DNA of 16,852 nt, from positions 1 through 16,852 of the forward strand of contig CAMLGF010000077.1 of the NCBI GenBank assembly GCA_946479515.1, in the 5' to 3' direction. The position numbers and the translations under genes are program-made. Numbering within the stretch: position 1 is the first letter of the stretch; each line of letters begins with the position of its first letter. Of this stretch, positions 1-7,298 are shown in pieces. Below the pieces are notes generated by a model. That model was not told where the DNA came from. It did no database searches and worked only from the letters and a program-made list of their open reading frames with translations. The DNA comes from an uncultured Pseudomonadota bacterium (GTDB lineage Bacteria > Pseudomonadota > Gammaproteobacteria > Steroidobacterales > Steroidobacteraceae).

Positions 1-227
1 AGATCCTTCACTACAGTAGATAGCCGAAGATAGCTCTCCACCTTCTCGCTTAGCGAAACAACCTTGTCCAGTATGCGTCTTGTCGAAACGCCGTAGATTC
101 CACGCGGTTCGCGAAATCCTCTCTGCAAGTGAAAGGTAGCGACCTTGGGTCTCAGTGAGAGCGCTTCAAGCGCCACTAACGCGCGGTGTGCGCCTCTTGA
201 GAAGTCGAGCACAAACTCGGGCTTCAT
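1..227 (-). CDS. Unrecognised third gene of the ParA-SIR2 operon, 5' part only
   Basis: An open frame of 75 codons runs from an ATG at 227 off the left edge of the window, so only the N-terminal part is seen. The peptide begins MKPEFVLDFSRGAHRALVAL and ends near VVKD. It is mixed in character, with no signal peptide, no membrane helix and no motif I recognise. It lies 22 bases after the SIR2-like stop codon on the same strand, which suggests cotranscription. No good Shine-Dalgarno sequence precedes the ATG. In this frame there is no earlier ATG, GTG or TTG after the in-frame stop at 272-270, so 227 is the first usual start. Codon use resembles the two genes before it. A role in the same system is inference from position only. 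Confidence 0.5.
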   Translation of the reverse strand, partial: MKPEFVLDFSRGAHRALVALEALSLRPKVATFHLQRGFREPRGIYGVSTRRILDKVVSLSEKVESYLRLSTVVKD

Positions 228-249
228 CAGCGAGCGGAGGCGGAGAGAA

Positions 250-1113
250 CTACCAATTGCCAGACTTCCTTAGCGTGTCTCGCTCTGCCTCCACCAGTTC
301 AACAAGTGCAACGACCGAGTCCGTCAGTTCGGCATGATCCGAAGCCGCCGTATACGTGAGGACATTTAAGTTCATGGACTTTTGAACTGTATCCCGAACC
401 GACGCATGCATTGTAGTTCTCGGCAAGACAAAAACATGAGCCCGCGAAGCAGGGTGGCGAAAAAAATTGTCTTCGAGCAAGAGGCGTATGTCGGGGTCAT
501 TTAGTCCACACCCAAGGAAGAGAAAGGTGTGAGTCAAGGCAAGCGCGTCAAGCACGTCGTAAAAGGATCGATATCGCTGCCGCGCCTCGGCGTATTCGTG
601 TCGCGTGAATATCATTCGATCCGGCGAGTCTATAGTGCCGTGAATCTTCAACACCACTCGCCCAACGCCCCGCAAGACTTGGGCAACATCGGGATCAAAC
701 TGGTGTTTCACTGTTATCGAACCGCCCGCTTGGTGATTGGCGTATGTCTCATAAATCTTGTCGAAATTTGGAGTTGCGATTACGCGTGAATCAAGTTTGA
801 AAATCGCCTCATGTATCGGCGCGTGGTTGTAAGCCGGAAGCAGGAATTCGTCATGCAACGCATCGCGAAATTGGTCCGCCGGCAAGGCTCGCTTGATTAC
901 TTCACATGCCGTCAGATAGTCGCCGCTCTTCAAGAGAGATCTGATGTGTCTATTAGGATTCACCTGCTGCATCAAATGCTCTAAGAGTGCCAGCCAAGTT
1001 TTGGGCCGCCTCCCCGCCGCATTCGTGGAGTTCATTGAGATGCCCGAGCCGAGCACGACCACAGTGCGACGGCGAGCTAAATCGCTAACAAGTGATGCGG
1101 GCCAAGTAATCAC
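250..1113 (-). CDS. SIR2-like domain protein, putative NADase effector
   Basis: This 287-residue protein carries the SIR2-like fold seen in bacterial defence effectors. The nucleotide-binding loop VLGSGIS is at residues 20-26 (GAGxS type). The TxNFD motif is at 114-118 with N116, the HG motif at H158-G159, and the FLGCGLNDPDI strand at 199-209. N116 and H158 match the catalytic pair of SIR2 NADases, so the enzyme looks intact. In relatives such as ThsA this domain degrades NAD+; deacetylase activity is less likely because no zinc-binding cysteines are seen. I chose GTG 1113 because GGAG lies 6 bases upstream and it starts 2 bases after the ATPase stop codon. A longer reading from 1197 would overlap the ATPase gene by 83 bases and adds residues of no recognisable domain. 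Tight packing implies translational coupling. Confidence 0.85.
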   Translation of the reverse strand: MITWPASLVSDLARRRTVVVLGSGISMNSTNAAGRRPKTWLALLEHLMQQVNPNRHIRSLLKSGDYLTACEVIKRALPADQFRDALHDEFLLPAYNHAPIHEAIFKLDSRVIATPNFDKIYETYANHQAGGSITVKHQFDPDVAQVLRGVGRVVLKIHGTIDSPDRMIFTRHEYAEARQRYRSFYDVLDALALTHTFLFLGCGLNDPDIRLLLEDNFFRHPASRAHVFVLPRTTMHASVRDTVQKSMNLNVLTYTAASDHAELTDSVVALVELVEAERDTLRKSGNW

Positions 1114-1114
1114 A

Positions 1115-2119
1115 CTACGCTCCGATAGTGTCCAAGAATCTATGCGCAATGCCGGCATAGATTCCTTCGGCCTCCATAACCTTTGCAAAGTGGGCACCTA
1201 CGACGCCATCTTTTGCCTTTAATCCGAATATTGGCGCGTTCGCGGTTTGGGACATCGGCACCACGCTATGGAGGTTTGGGATATCGCCCAACTTGTAGGA
1301 TTTTCCAGATGGCAGATCTGAGAACCGGTCCACCAGTTCGTCTCGAACCAGCGCTGGCACCCGCTTAATGATGCGCTCGTATGCCTTTACGGGTTGTCTC
1401 GTGCCGCGTCCCGTGGTCTTCGCGGTGTATTGTTGCGTGACGTAGCCAGCAAATCTTAGCCGCCAACCTACCTGGTGAGAACCGAGTAGATAGGGCTCAC
1501 CCTCATTCGCCTCATAATCAGCTAATCCTTTTGTTAGCGCTCGCTTCCACTTCGTGAGCGATGTCGCGATATTTTTGATCGCCATCAAACTAAAAATGTC
1601 GGACGACATTGGCATTAAGAAATAGTCGGACGCGATCAATACAGATCGGTTTATTGCCCCCAAAGAAGGACCCACATCTAAGAAGACAAAGTCATAGTCA
1701 GCGTATCTGCCTAGTAAATCCCTAAAGACAAAAGTTGTTTGCAAACCTCGAGGGTCCCCATTGGTACCTACTGTCCAATCCGATGCGAGTAAATCTTCAG
1801 AAAGCGCGAGACGCGGATCACCTGGCAACAAATCGAGGCCGAACCGCGGCGCCTTGACAACCGACACCTTGTCTTGGATATAGCCTTTGCCTCGCCTCAA
1901 CGTATCGAAGTACGAATCTACGGTCTCACGATTGGATCGATCGTAGAGATCCAATACATCACGCTCAGGAAGGAGATAGATAGTGGCGTTGCATTGTGGA
2001 TCTGCATCCACAACAAGGACACGCAACTTCTCGTGAATTGCTAAATGGGCGGCGAGATTGCACAAGAACGTTGTCTTCCCTACTCCGCCCTCGTTGTTGA
2101 AAACTGTTATCGACTTCAT
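1115..2119 (-). CDS. ParA/MinD-family P-loop ATPase with altered Walker A
   Basis: This 334-residue cytosolic ATPase is of the ParA/Soj type. The Walker A loop NEGGVGKTT is at 9-17, the DADPQCN switch I motif is at 38-44, and the Walker B/switch II strand VFLDVGPSLG is at 145-154, with D148. The family's signature lysine just before GG is replaced by E10, while the P-loop lysine K15 is kept. The family uses ATP-driven dimerisation to move or sense DNA and membranes. No ParB partner gene is next to it. Its direct neighbour is a SIR2-like gene, so a role as sensor or switch for that effector is plausible but inferred. ATG 2119 is chosen because GGGAG sits 8 bases upstream. A GTG at 2128 overlaps that ribosome site and would add three residues. 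Confidence 0.85.
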   Translation of the reverse strand: MKSITVFNNEGGVGKTTFLCNLAAHLAIHEKLRVLVVDADPQCNATIYLLPERDVLDLYDRSNRETVDSYFDTLRRGKGYIQDKVSVVKAPRFGLDLLPGDPRLALSEDLLASDWTVGTNGDPRGLQTTFVFRDLLGRYADYDFVFLDVGPSLGAINRSVLIASDYFLMPMSSDIFSLMAIKNIATSLTKWKRALTKGLADYEANEGEPYLLGSHQVGWRLRFAGYVTQQYTAKTTGRGTRQPVKAYERIIKRVPALVRDELVDRFSDLPSGKSYKLGDIPNLHSVVPMSQTANAPIFGLKAKDGVVGAHFAKVMEAEGIYAGIAHRFLDTIGA

Positions 2120-2231
2120 GTACTGCACTCCCGCAGCCTAATAGCTGTGCACCTAATCACTAGAGAACGCTGTCCTCTATCTGTAGTTTGCCCCAAACCT
2201 GCGCTATCTATGGTGGCGCAATGCAGATGAG

Positions 2232-2248
2232 GATGGGTCGGACCCATC
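2232..2248. promoter_or_regulatory. 17-bp near-perfect palindrome, candidate operator
   Basis: The sequence GATGGGTC G GACCCATC has perfect 8-bp arms around one central base. It lies 113 bp upstream of the ParA-like start codon, inside the probable promoter region of that operon. Such symmetry suits a dimeric DNA-binding repressor or a ParA/ParB-type centromere site. There is no T run after it, so a terminator is unlikely. The binding protein is unknown. Confidence 0.4.
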
Positions 2249-2536
2249 GGTGTCCACCAAGAATAGACAGCAAATGAAATGCACCGCGATTTGTGGCGGC
2301 TTAGCGTTTCATCGAAGAACTGAGCAGCCCGGACATGGCTCTGGGAATCGCTAGCCCGGCAGCGACGATGAGCCAGTTCTGAGCGCCTGAAGGCTGTTAA
2401 CGCCGGGATCAAAGGCTTATCGGACGGACTTAAGCCCCTGACAATGCTGAGATTTTTTTAAGCGGCACACCTCGGCCAGTAAGTCGAGCATTTCCCCTCG
2501 TTTTTCACTACCATTCGCGGATCGAAAAACGACCCT

Positions 2537-2557
2537 GGGCCGGGGTTTCCCCGCCCC
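2537..2557 (+). promoter_or_regulatory. Hairpin in the fusA leader
   Basis: CGGGG TTT CCCCG forms a 5-bp stem with a 3-base loop at 2541-2553. It can extend by GGG/CCC past one C-C mismatch. It ends 28 bases before the fusA start codon and has no T tail. It could influence fusA mRNA stability or translation, which is inference from structure only. Confidence 0.3.
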
Positions 2558-2585
2558 AACCTCCTGAATTCAAAGAGAACTTTGC

Positions 2586-4748
2586 ATGGCCCGTACAACG
2601 CCCCTGGCTGACATTCGCAACATCGGCATCATCGCGCACGTCGATGCCGGCAAGACGACCACCACCGAGCGCATTCTTTATTACACGGGCAAGAAGCACA
2701 CGATCGTCGACGTCCACGAGACGAAGGACCTGAAGTCCTCGACGACGACGGACTACATGGAGCAGGAGCAGAAGCGCGGCATCACGATTCAGTCGGCCGC
2801 GGTGTCGACCTTCTGGCGCAAGAAGAAGATCAACGTCATCGACACGCCCGGGCACGTGGACTTCACGATCGAAGTGAACCGTTCGCTGCGTGTGCTGGAC
2901 GGCGCGGTGGTGGTGTTCGACGGCGTGGCGGGCGTGGAGCCGCAGTCGGAGACGAACTGGCGCCTGGCGAACAACTACAACGTGCCGCGTATCTGCTACG
3001 TGAACAAGATGGACCGCTCGGGCGCGAACTTCGTGCGCTGCGTGGACATGATCAAGACGCGCCTGGGCGCGCGCCCGCTGCCGGTGCAGATCCCGATCGG
3101 CTCGGAAGACAACTTCAAGGGCATGATCGACCTGGTCACGCAGGAAGCGCTGGTCTGGGACTCGGACGACAAGGACGCGAAGTGGGAGATCATCCCGGTC
3201 GGCGACGGCAAGGGGCTGGCGGACAAGTTGGGCATCACGGTGCCGTCGGATCGCAAGATCCTGGACGACTACCCGAAGTATCGCGCGGAGCTGGTGGACA
3301 CCTGCCTCGAGATGGACGACGCGGCGATGGAGAAGTACCTGACTGACAACGAACCGCCGTCGGCGGACGTGCTGCGCAAGTGCCTGCGCAAGGGCACGGT
3401 GACGAGCGCGTTCAACCCGGTGCTCTGCGGCTCCTCTTATAAGAACAAGGGCGTGCAGCAGGTGCTGGACGCGGTGGTCGACTACATGCCGTCCCCGACG
3501 GACGTGGAAGCCATCAAGACGGTGGACCTGGACGGCAACCCGACCGGCGAGCGCAAGTGCTCGGACGACGAGCCGTTCTCGGGCCTGGCGTTCAAGGTAA
3601 TCAACGACGCCTACGGCGCGCTCACCTTCGTGCGCGTGTATTCGGGCGTGCTCACCAAGGGCATGTCGGTAACCAACACGACGCGTGGAAAGAGAGAAAA
3701 AATCGGCCGCATGGTCGAGATGTTCGCGGACAAGCAGAACCCGATCGAAGAAGCCCGCGCGGGCGACATCATCGCGCTGGTCTCGCTGGCGGAAACGGAT
3801 ACCGGTGACACGCTGGCGGACACGGAGAACCAGGTGGTTCTGGAGCGCATGCGCTTCCCGGATCCGGTGATCAGCGTGTCGGTGAAGGCGAAGACGAAGG
3901 CGGAGAGCGAGAAGTTCGCCGCGGCGCTGGGCAAGATGGTCCGCGCCGATCCTTCGCTGCAGCTCGAGACGGATCGCGAGACGAACGAGACGATCCTGCG
4001 CGGCATGGGCGAGCTTCACCTCGAAGTGACGCTGGACCGCATGCGCACGGAGTTCGGCGTGGAAGGCACGATGGGCCAGCCGCAGGTGGCGTATCGCGAG
4101 AGCTTCACCAAGGCGATCGACGAGCATTACGTGCACAAGAAGCAGACGGGTGGCTCGGGCCAGTTTGCCGAGGTGTGGATCAAGTTCGAGCCGCTCGAGC
4201 GCGGCGCGGGCTTCGAGTTCGTGGACGAGACGGTGGGCGGCTCGGTGCCGCGCGAGTTCGTGCCGGCGGTGGAAAAGGGTTTGAAGATCCAGAAGGAAGA
4301 CGGCGTGCTGGCGCACTTCCCCACCGTGGACTTCCGCGCGACGTTGCACGATGGTTCGTACCACGACGTGGACTCGAACGCGCTGACGTTCGAAATCGCG
4401 GCGAAGGCGTGCTTCCGCGAGGGCATCCGCAAGGCGGGTCCGCAGCTACTGGAGCCGGTGATGAAGGTGGAGACGGTGACCCCGGGCGACTACCTGGGCG
4501 ACGTGATCGGCGACATGAACCGCCGCCGCGGCACCATTGCTGAGCAGGTGGAGCGCGGCACGAACATCGCGGTGGTGGCGACGATTCCGCTCTCCGAAAT
4601 GTTCGGCTACATCGGCCAGCTGCGTTCGATGACCTCGGGTCGTGCCAGCTTCACGATGGAGTTCTCGCACTACGATCCGGTGCCGAAGAACAAGGCGGAT
4701 GAAGTCATCGCCGAAGTGGCCAAGCGCAAGGCAGCCGCGAACGCGTAA
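2586..4748 (+). CDS. fusA: Translation elongation factor G (possible second, mt/spd-like type)
   Basis: This complete 720-residue EF-G is the GTPase that moves tRNA and mRNA through the ribosome after peptide bond formation. GTPase motifs are AHVDAGKT (17-24), RGIT (64-67), DTPGH (86-90) and NKMD (140-143), with the G5 loop near 283-286. Domains II to V follow, including GMGELHLEV in domain III and the YHDVDS tip motif of domain IV. Length is slightly above the usual 690-705. Switch I carries [12 protein letters not shown] followed by ITIQSAA, closer to mitochondrial EFG1 and spirochaete/planctomycete EF-G than to the common ITSAA form. No rpsL, rpsG or tuf gene is adjacent, unlike the usual str operon, so it may be a paralogue. 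Codon use is strongly biased as in a highly expressed gene. The ribosome site is weak (AAGAGAA). The symbol is by family; fusB/fusA2 would suit if it is a second copy. Confidence 0.95.
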   Translation: MARTTPLADIRNIGIIAHVDAGKTTTTERILYYTGKKHTIVDVHETKDLKSSTTTDYMEQEQKRGITIQSAAVSTFWRKKKINVIDTPGHVDFTIEVNRSLRVLDGAVVVFDGVAGVEPQSETNWRLANNYNVPRICYVNKMDRSGANFVRCVDMIKTRLGARPLPVQIPIGSEDNFKGMIDLVTQEALVWDSDDKDAKWEIIPVGDGKGLADKLGITVPSDRKILDDYPKYRAELVDTCLEMDDAAMEKYLTDNEPPSADVLRKCLRKGTVTSAFNPVLCGSSYKNKGVQQVLDAVVDYMPSPTDVEAIKTVDLDGNPTGERKCSDDEPFSGLAFKVINDAYGALTFVRVYSGVLTKGMSVTNTTRGKREKIGRMVEMFADKQNPIEEARAGDIIALVSLAETDTGDTLADTENQVVLERMRFPDPVISVSVKAKTKAESEKFAAALGKMVRADPSLQLETDRETNETILRGMGELHLEVTLDRMRTEFGVEGTMGQPQVAYRESFTKAIDEHYVHKKQTGGSGQFAEVWIKFEPLERGAGFEFVDETVGGSVPREFVPAVEKGLKIQKEDGVLAHFPTVDFRATLHDGSYHDVDSNALTFEIAAKACFREGIRKAGPQLLEPVMKVETVTPGDYLGDVIGDMNRRRGTIAEQVERGTNIAVVATIPLSEMFGYIGQLRSMTSGRASFTMEFSHYDPVPKNKADEVIAEVAKRKAAANA

Positions 4749-4761
4749 TTTGAACGGGTGC

Positions 4762-4786
4762 GGGACAGGGCTCCTCGCCCTGTCCC
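4762..4786 (+). terminator. 10-bp perfect GC-rich hairpin after fusA
   Basis: GGGACAGGGC TCCTC GCCCTGTCCC is a perfect 10-bp stem with a 5-base loop, starting 13 bases after the fusA stop codon. The position fits a transcription terminator, but no T run follows. It could instead be a REP-like dispersed palindrome or an mRNA-stabilising end structure. Confidence 0.55.
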
Positions 4787-4990
4787 CACACCAACTCAAC
4801 GGTAGATCGAACGGGGCCCCAGGTAAGAAATCACCCGCCCCCCTTTTTCTTCCCCACGCAGTCACCCCCGCCCAGCTTCGGCGTGACGCCGCAGCACCCA
4901 CACCGCATAATCGCCCGCAGTCGCACCGGGACCGCGGACGACTCGCTTCCGGACGCCATCAACGTGCCGTTACGGCACTCCGGAGCCCTC

Positions 4991-6358
4991 GTGCCGCACC
5001 AGATCTTCGCCGTTCTCTGCCTGCTCTTTCTCGCGGCCGTGCCGTCGGCAGCCTCGCCGTCCGCACCGGCGCCCCTCGACCGCATGGACCAGGTGGTCCG
5101 CTTCTACGTCGACAACCAGCAATTCATGGGCACGGTGCTGGTGGCGCGCGGCGACGAGGTGGTCTTCAGCCATTCCTACGGCTCGGCCAATCTCGAATGG
5201 AACGTGCCGAACACGCTCGACACGAAGTTCCGCATCGGCTCGATGACCAAGCAGTTCACGGCGGCCGCCGTCCTGCTGCTCGAAGAGCGCGGCAAGCTGA
5301 CGCTGGACGACCCGATCGAGAAACATTACCCGGATGCGCCCGCGGCCTGGAGCCGCATCACCCTGCGCCACCTGCTCGGCCACACCTCCGGCATACCTAA
5401 CTACACGAACACGCCGGACTTCGGCCGCATGAGCTCGTGGCGGGCGACGCCCGAGGAACTGGTGGCGCGCGTGAAGGATCGGCCGCTCGAATTCGAACCG
5501 GGCGCCCAGATGCGTTACTCCAACACCGGCTACGTGCTGCTCGGCATGGCGATCGAAAGGGTCACCGGCGTGAGCTACGCGGCGTTCCTGAAGCAGAACA
5601 TCTTCGATCCGCTCGGCATGGCGGACACGGGCTATGACGACAACTCGAAGGTGCTGCCGCAACGCGCCGCGGGTTATTCGCCATCGCCCGGTGGCATCGT
5701 CAACGCCATGTACGTCGACATGACCACGCCGTTCGCGGCGGGCGCGCTCTACTCCACGGCGCCGGACCTGCTGCGCTGGGAGCGCGGCCTGTTCGGCGGC
5801 AAGGTGATCTCGCCGGCCTCGCTGCAGCAGATGACCCGCAAGGGCCTGGGTGATTACGGACTGGGCCTGTTCATCGGCTCGGAATCCGGGCGGCGCTGGT
5901 ATGAGCACGGTGGCGGCATACCGGGCTTCAACGCCAAGATGGCTTACTACCCCGACAGCGAGGTGGTCGCCATCGCGCTGTCGAATCTCAACGGCCCAGG
6001 GCCCGACGAAATCGTACAGAAGCTGGGCGCGCTGGCGCACGGTGACGCGGTCGTGCTGCTGAACGAGCGCAAGTCCGTCCCGCTGCCGGAGAAGGTGCTG
6101 CGCAAGTACGTCGGCGCCTACCAGGTGGAGCCGCAGCGCGTGATGACGGTGACGCTGGAGAATGGGCAGCTGCACTGCCAGCTTACGGGCGACGGCAAGT
6201 TTCCCATCGCCGCGGAATCCGCCACGCGCTTCTTCCCGGTGCCGTTCGATGCGCGTTTCGAGTTCCGTGTCGAGAAGGGCAAGGTGACCGGCATGGAGCT
6301 GCAACACGGCAGCGAAGTGGCCTTTGCCCCGCGTGTGGGCGCACCCGCCGGCCAGTGA
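4991..6358 (+). CDS. Exported class C-like serine hydrolase (beta-lactamase/PBP-like, S12)
   Basis: This 455-residue protein has a serine beta-lactamase fold. The active-site motifs are complete: SMTK at 84-87 (nucleophile S84, K87), YSN at 176-178 and HGG at 306-308. A C-terminal beta-rich domain, about residues 370-455, resembles DUF3471-like barrels of this family. Members act as D,D-peptidases, esterases or peptidases in the periplasm. The exact substrate cannot be read from sequence, and a role in drug resistance should not be assumed. I chose GTG 4991 because GGAG lies 5 bases upstream and it places a clean signal peptide (about residues 1-21, AAVPSAAS) at the N terminus. An in-frame ATG at 4883 would add 36 residues of poor signal-peptide character. 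It is followed directly by the DUF72 gene. Confidence 0.9.
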   Translation: MPHQIFAVLCLLFLAAVPSAASPSAPAPLDRMDQVVRFYVDNQQFMGTVLVARGDEVVFSHSYGSANLEWNVPNTLDTKFRIGSMTKQFTAAAVLLLEERGKLTLDDPIEKHYPDAPAAWSRITLRHLLGHTSGIPNYTNTPDFGRMSSWRATPEELVARVKDRPLEFEPGAQMRYSNTGYVLLGMAIERVTGVSYAAFLKQNIFDPLGMADTGYDDNSKVLPQRAAGYSPSPGGIVNAMYVDMTTPFAAGALYSTAPDLLRWERGLFGGKVISPASLQQMTRKGLGDYGLGLFIGSESGRRWYEHGGGIPGFNAKMAYYPDSEVVAIALSNLNGPGPDEIVQKLGALAHGDAVVLLNERKSVPLPEKVLRKYVGAYQVEPQRVMTVTLENGQLHCQLTGDGKFPIAAESATRFFPVPFDARFEFRVEKGKVTGMELQHGSEVAFAPRVGAPAGQ

Positions 6359-6366
6359 GGCACGAC

Positions 6367-7119
6367 ATGGCGCGACGCGATGCCGGAAAAGTCTATGTGG
6401 GCGTGGGCGGTTGGAACTTCGCCCCCTGGCGCGGCAGCTTTTACCCGAAGGGACTGGTGCAGGCGCGCGAGCTGCACTACGCGAGCCGCGAGCTCACGTC
6501 GATCGAGATCAACTCCACGTTCTACGGCCTGCAGAAGCCCGCGACTTTCCAGAAGTGGCACGACGAGACGCCCGACGGCTTCGTGTTCAGCCTGAAGGCG
6601 CCGCGATTCGTCACTCACCGCAAGAACCTCGCGCAGAGCGCGGCGAGCATCGATCGTTTCCTGGGCAGCGGCCTGCTGCGGCTCGGCGCCAGACTCGGCG
6701 CCATCAACTGGCAGCTGGCGCCCACCAAGCACTTCGACGCCGGCGAGATCGCCGCCTTTCTCGAACTGCTGCCGCGCACGATGGCGGGCCGCCCTCTGCG
6801 CCACGCGATCGAGGTGCGCCACGAAAGCTTTTCCTGCCAGGCGTTCACCCGGCTTGCCCGCGATCACGAAGTGGCGATCGTCGAAGCGGGCGATTCGAAA
6901 TACCCGCGCATTCAGGAGCGTACGGCGCCCTTCAGTTACCTGCGCGTGATGGGCGCGAAGTCGAGCGCGCCCAAGGGCTATGCGGCCGCCGCTCTCGCCC
7001 GCTGGCGCGAGCGTGCGCGCACGCTGGCGAAGAACGGCGACGTGTACTTCTATTTCATCAGCGGCGCCAAGGCGCGTAATCCCCTGGCCGCCCGTGCATT
7101 GATCGGGATGCTCGCATGA
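6367..7119 (+). CDS. DUF72 (YecE-family) TIM-barrel protein
   Basis: This 250-residue cytosolic protein matches the DUF72 family. It begins with VGVGGWNFAPWRGSFYP, has the EINSTFYGLQKPATFQKW core with its FYG turn, and the KAPRFVTHRKNL strand. The HAIEVRHESF segment and the later YLRVMG strand complete the barrel. Biochemical function of the family is not established. ATG 6367 is preferred because GAGG, overlapping the stop codon of the preceding hydrolase, lies 6 bases upstream. A GTG at 6355 that itself overlaps that stop codon is the alternative. The gene is cotranscribed with the hydrolase and with the small membrane protein that follows. Confidence 0.9.
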   Translation: MARRDAGKVYVGVGGWNFAPWRGSFYPKGLVQARELHYASRELTSIEINSTFYGLQKPATFQKWHDETPDGFVFSLKAPRFVTHRKNLAQSAASIDRFLGSGLLRLGARLGAINWQLAPTKHFDAGEIAAFLELLPRTMAGRPLRHAIEVRHESFSCQAFTRLARDHEVAIVEAGDSKYPRIQERTAPFSYLRVMGAKSSAPKGYAAAALARWRERARTLAKNGDVYFYFISGAKARNPLAARALIGMLA

Positions 7120-7286
7120 CCAAGTTCGTGATCGCCCTGGTAGTCGTTGCCACCATCATTGTCGGGGGCCTGATGCGCCTGCTGCGCAGCCGCGGCCAAT
7201 CCATGGGGTCGCCCGAAGTGCTGGAACGCGTGCGGCAACGCGAACGCGAGCTCGAGGCGCAGGAGAAGCGCGAGAACGAAGAGTGA
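7116..7286 (+). CDS. Small one-helix membrane protein, 56 aa
   Basis: This short gene starts at ATG 7116, overlapping the DUF72 stop codon in an ATGA arrangement that indicates translational coupling. It encodes 56 residues. Residues 4-20 (FVIALVVVATIIVGGLM) form a single membrane helix. The rest is a charged tail rich in Arg and Glu (35-56), probably helical or coiled-coil. I recognise no family. The N-in, C-out or reverse orientation is not certain, but Arg residues just after the helix favour a cytoplasmic tail. It ends 12 bases before the convergent potassium-channel gene. Confidence 0.75.
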   Translation: MTKFVIALVVVATIIVGGLMRLLRSRGQSMGSPEVLERVRQRERELEAQEKRENEE

Positions 7287-7298
7287 GTGCCGACTCGT

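Larger units (their letters stand above)
2120..2585. other. Intergenic region between the ParA operon and fusA
   Basis: This 466-bp gap lies between two divergent transcription units. A 98-codon minus-strand frame covers much of it but has no credible ribosome site or domain, and I do not accept it as a gene. The region holds a 17-bp palindrome (2232-2248), a weaker inverted repeat GGCTTA/TAAGCC (2414-2419 and 2431-2436), a run of seven T at 2453-2459, and a hairpin in the fusA leader (2537-2557). Promoters for both units should lie here, but I see no pair of -35/-10 boxes good enough to call. Base composition changes from mixed on the left to GC-rich on the right. Confidence 0.6.

Noticed and set aside
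2116..2412. 98-codon minus-strand frame upstream of the ParA-like gene
   Set aside because: Its peptide has no domain or hydrophobic pattern, there is no ribosome site, and it overlaps the operon start and the palindrome.
2414..2459. Inverted repeat GGCTTA/TAAGCC with a later run of seven T as a terminator
   Set aside because: The stem is only 6 bp with an 11-base loop, and the T run begins 16 bases after it, too far for an intrinsic terminator.
2508..4364. 618-codon minus-strand frame opposite fusA
   Set aside because: It is fully antisense to a certain fusA gene and its peptide is rich in His, Arg and Val, as expected from GC-biased third positions.
4970..6307. 445-codon minus-strand frame opposite the serine hydrolase
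   Set aside because: The sense strand has complete SxxK, YxN and HGG motifs; the antisense peptide is a low-information shadow.
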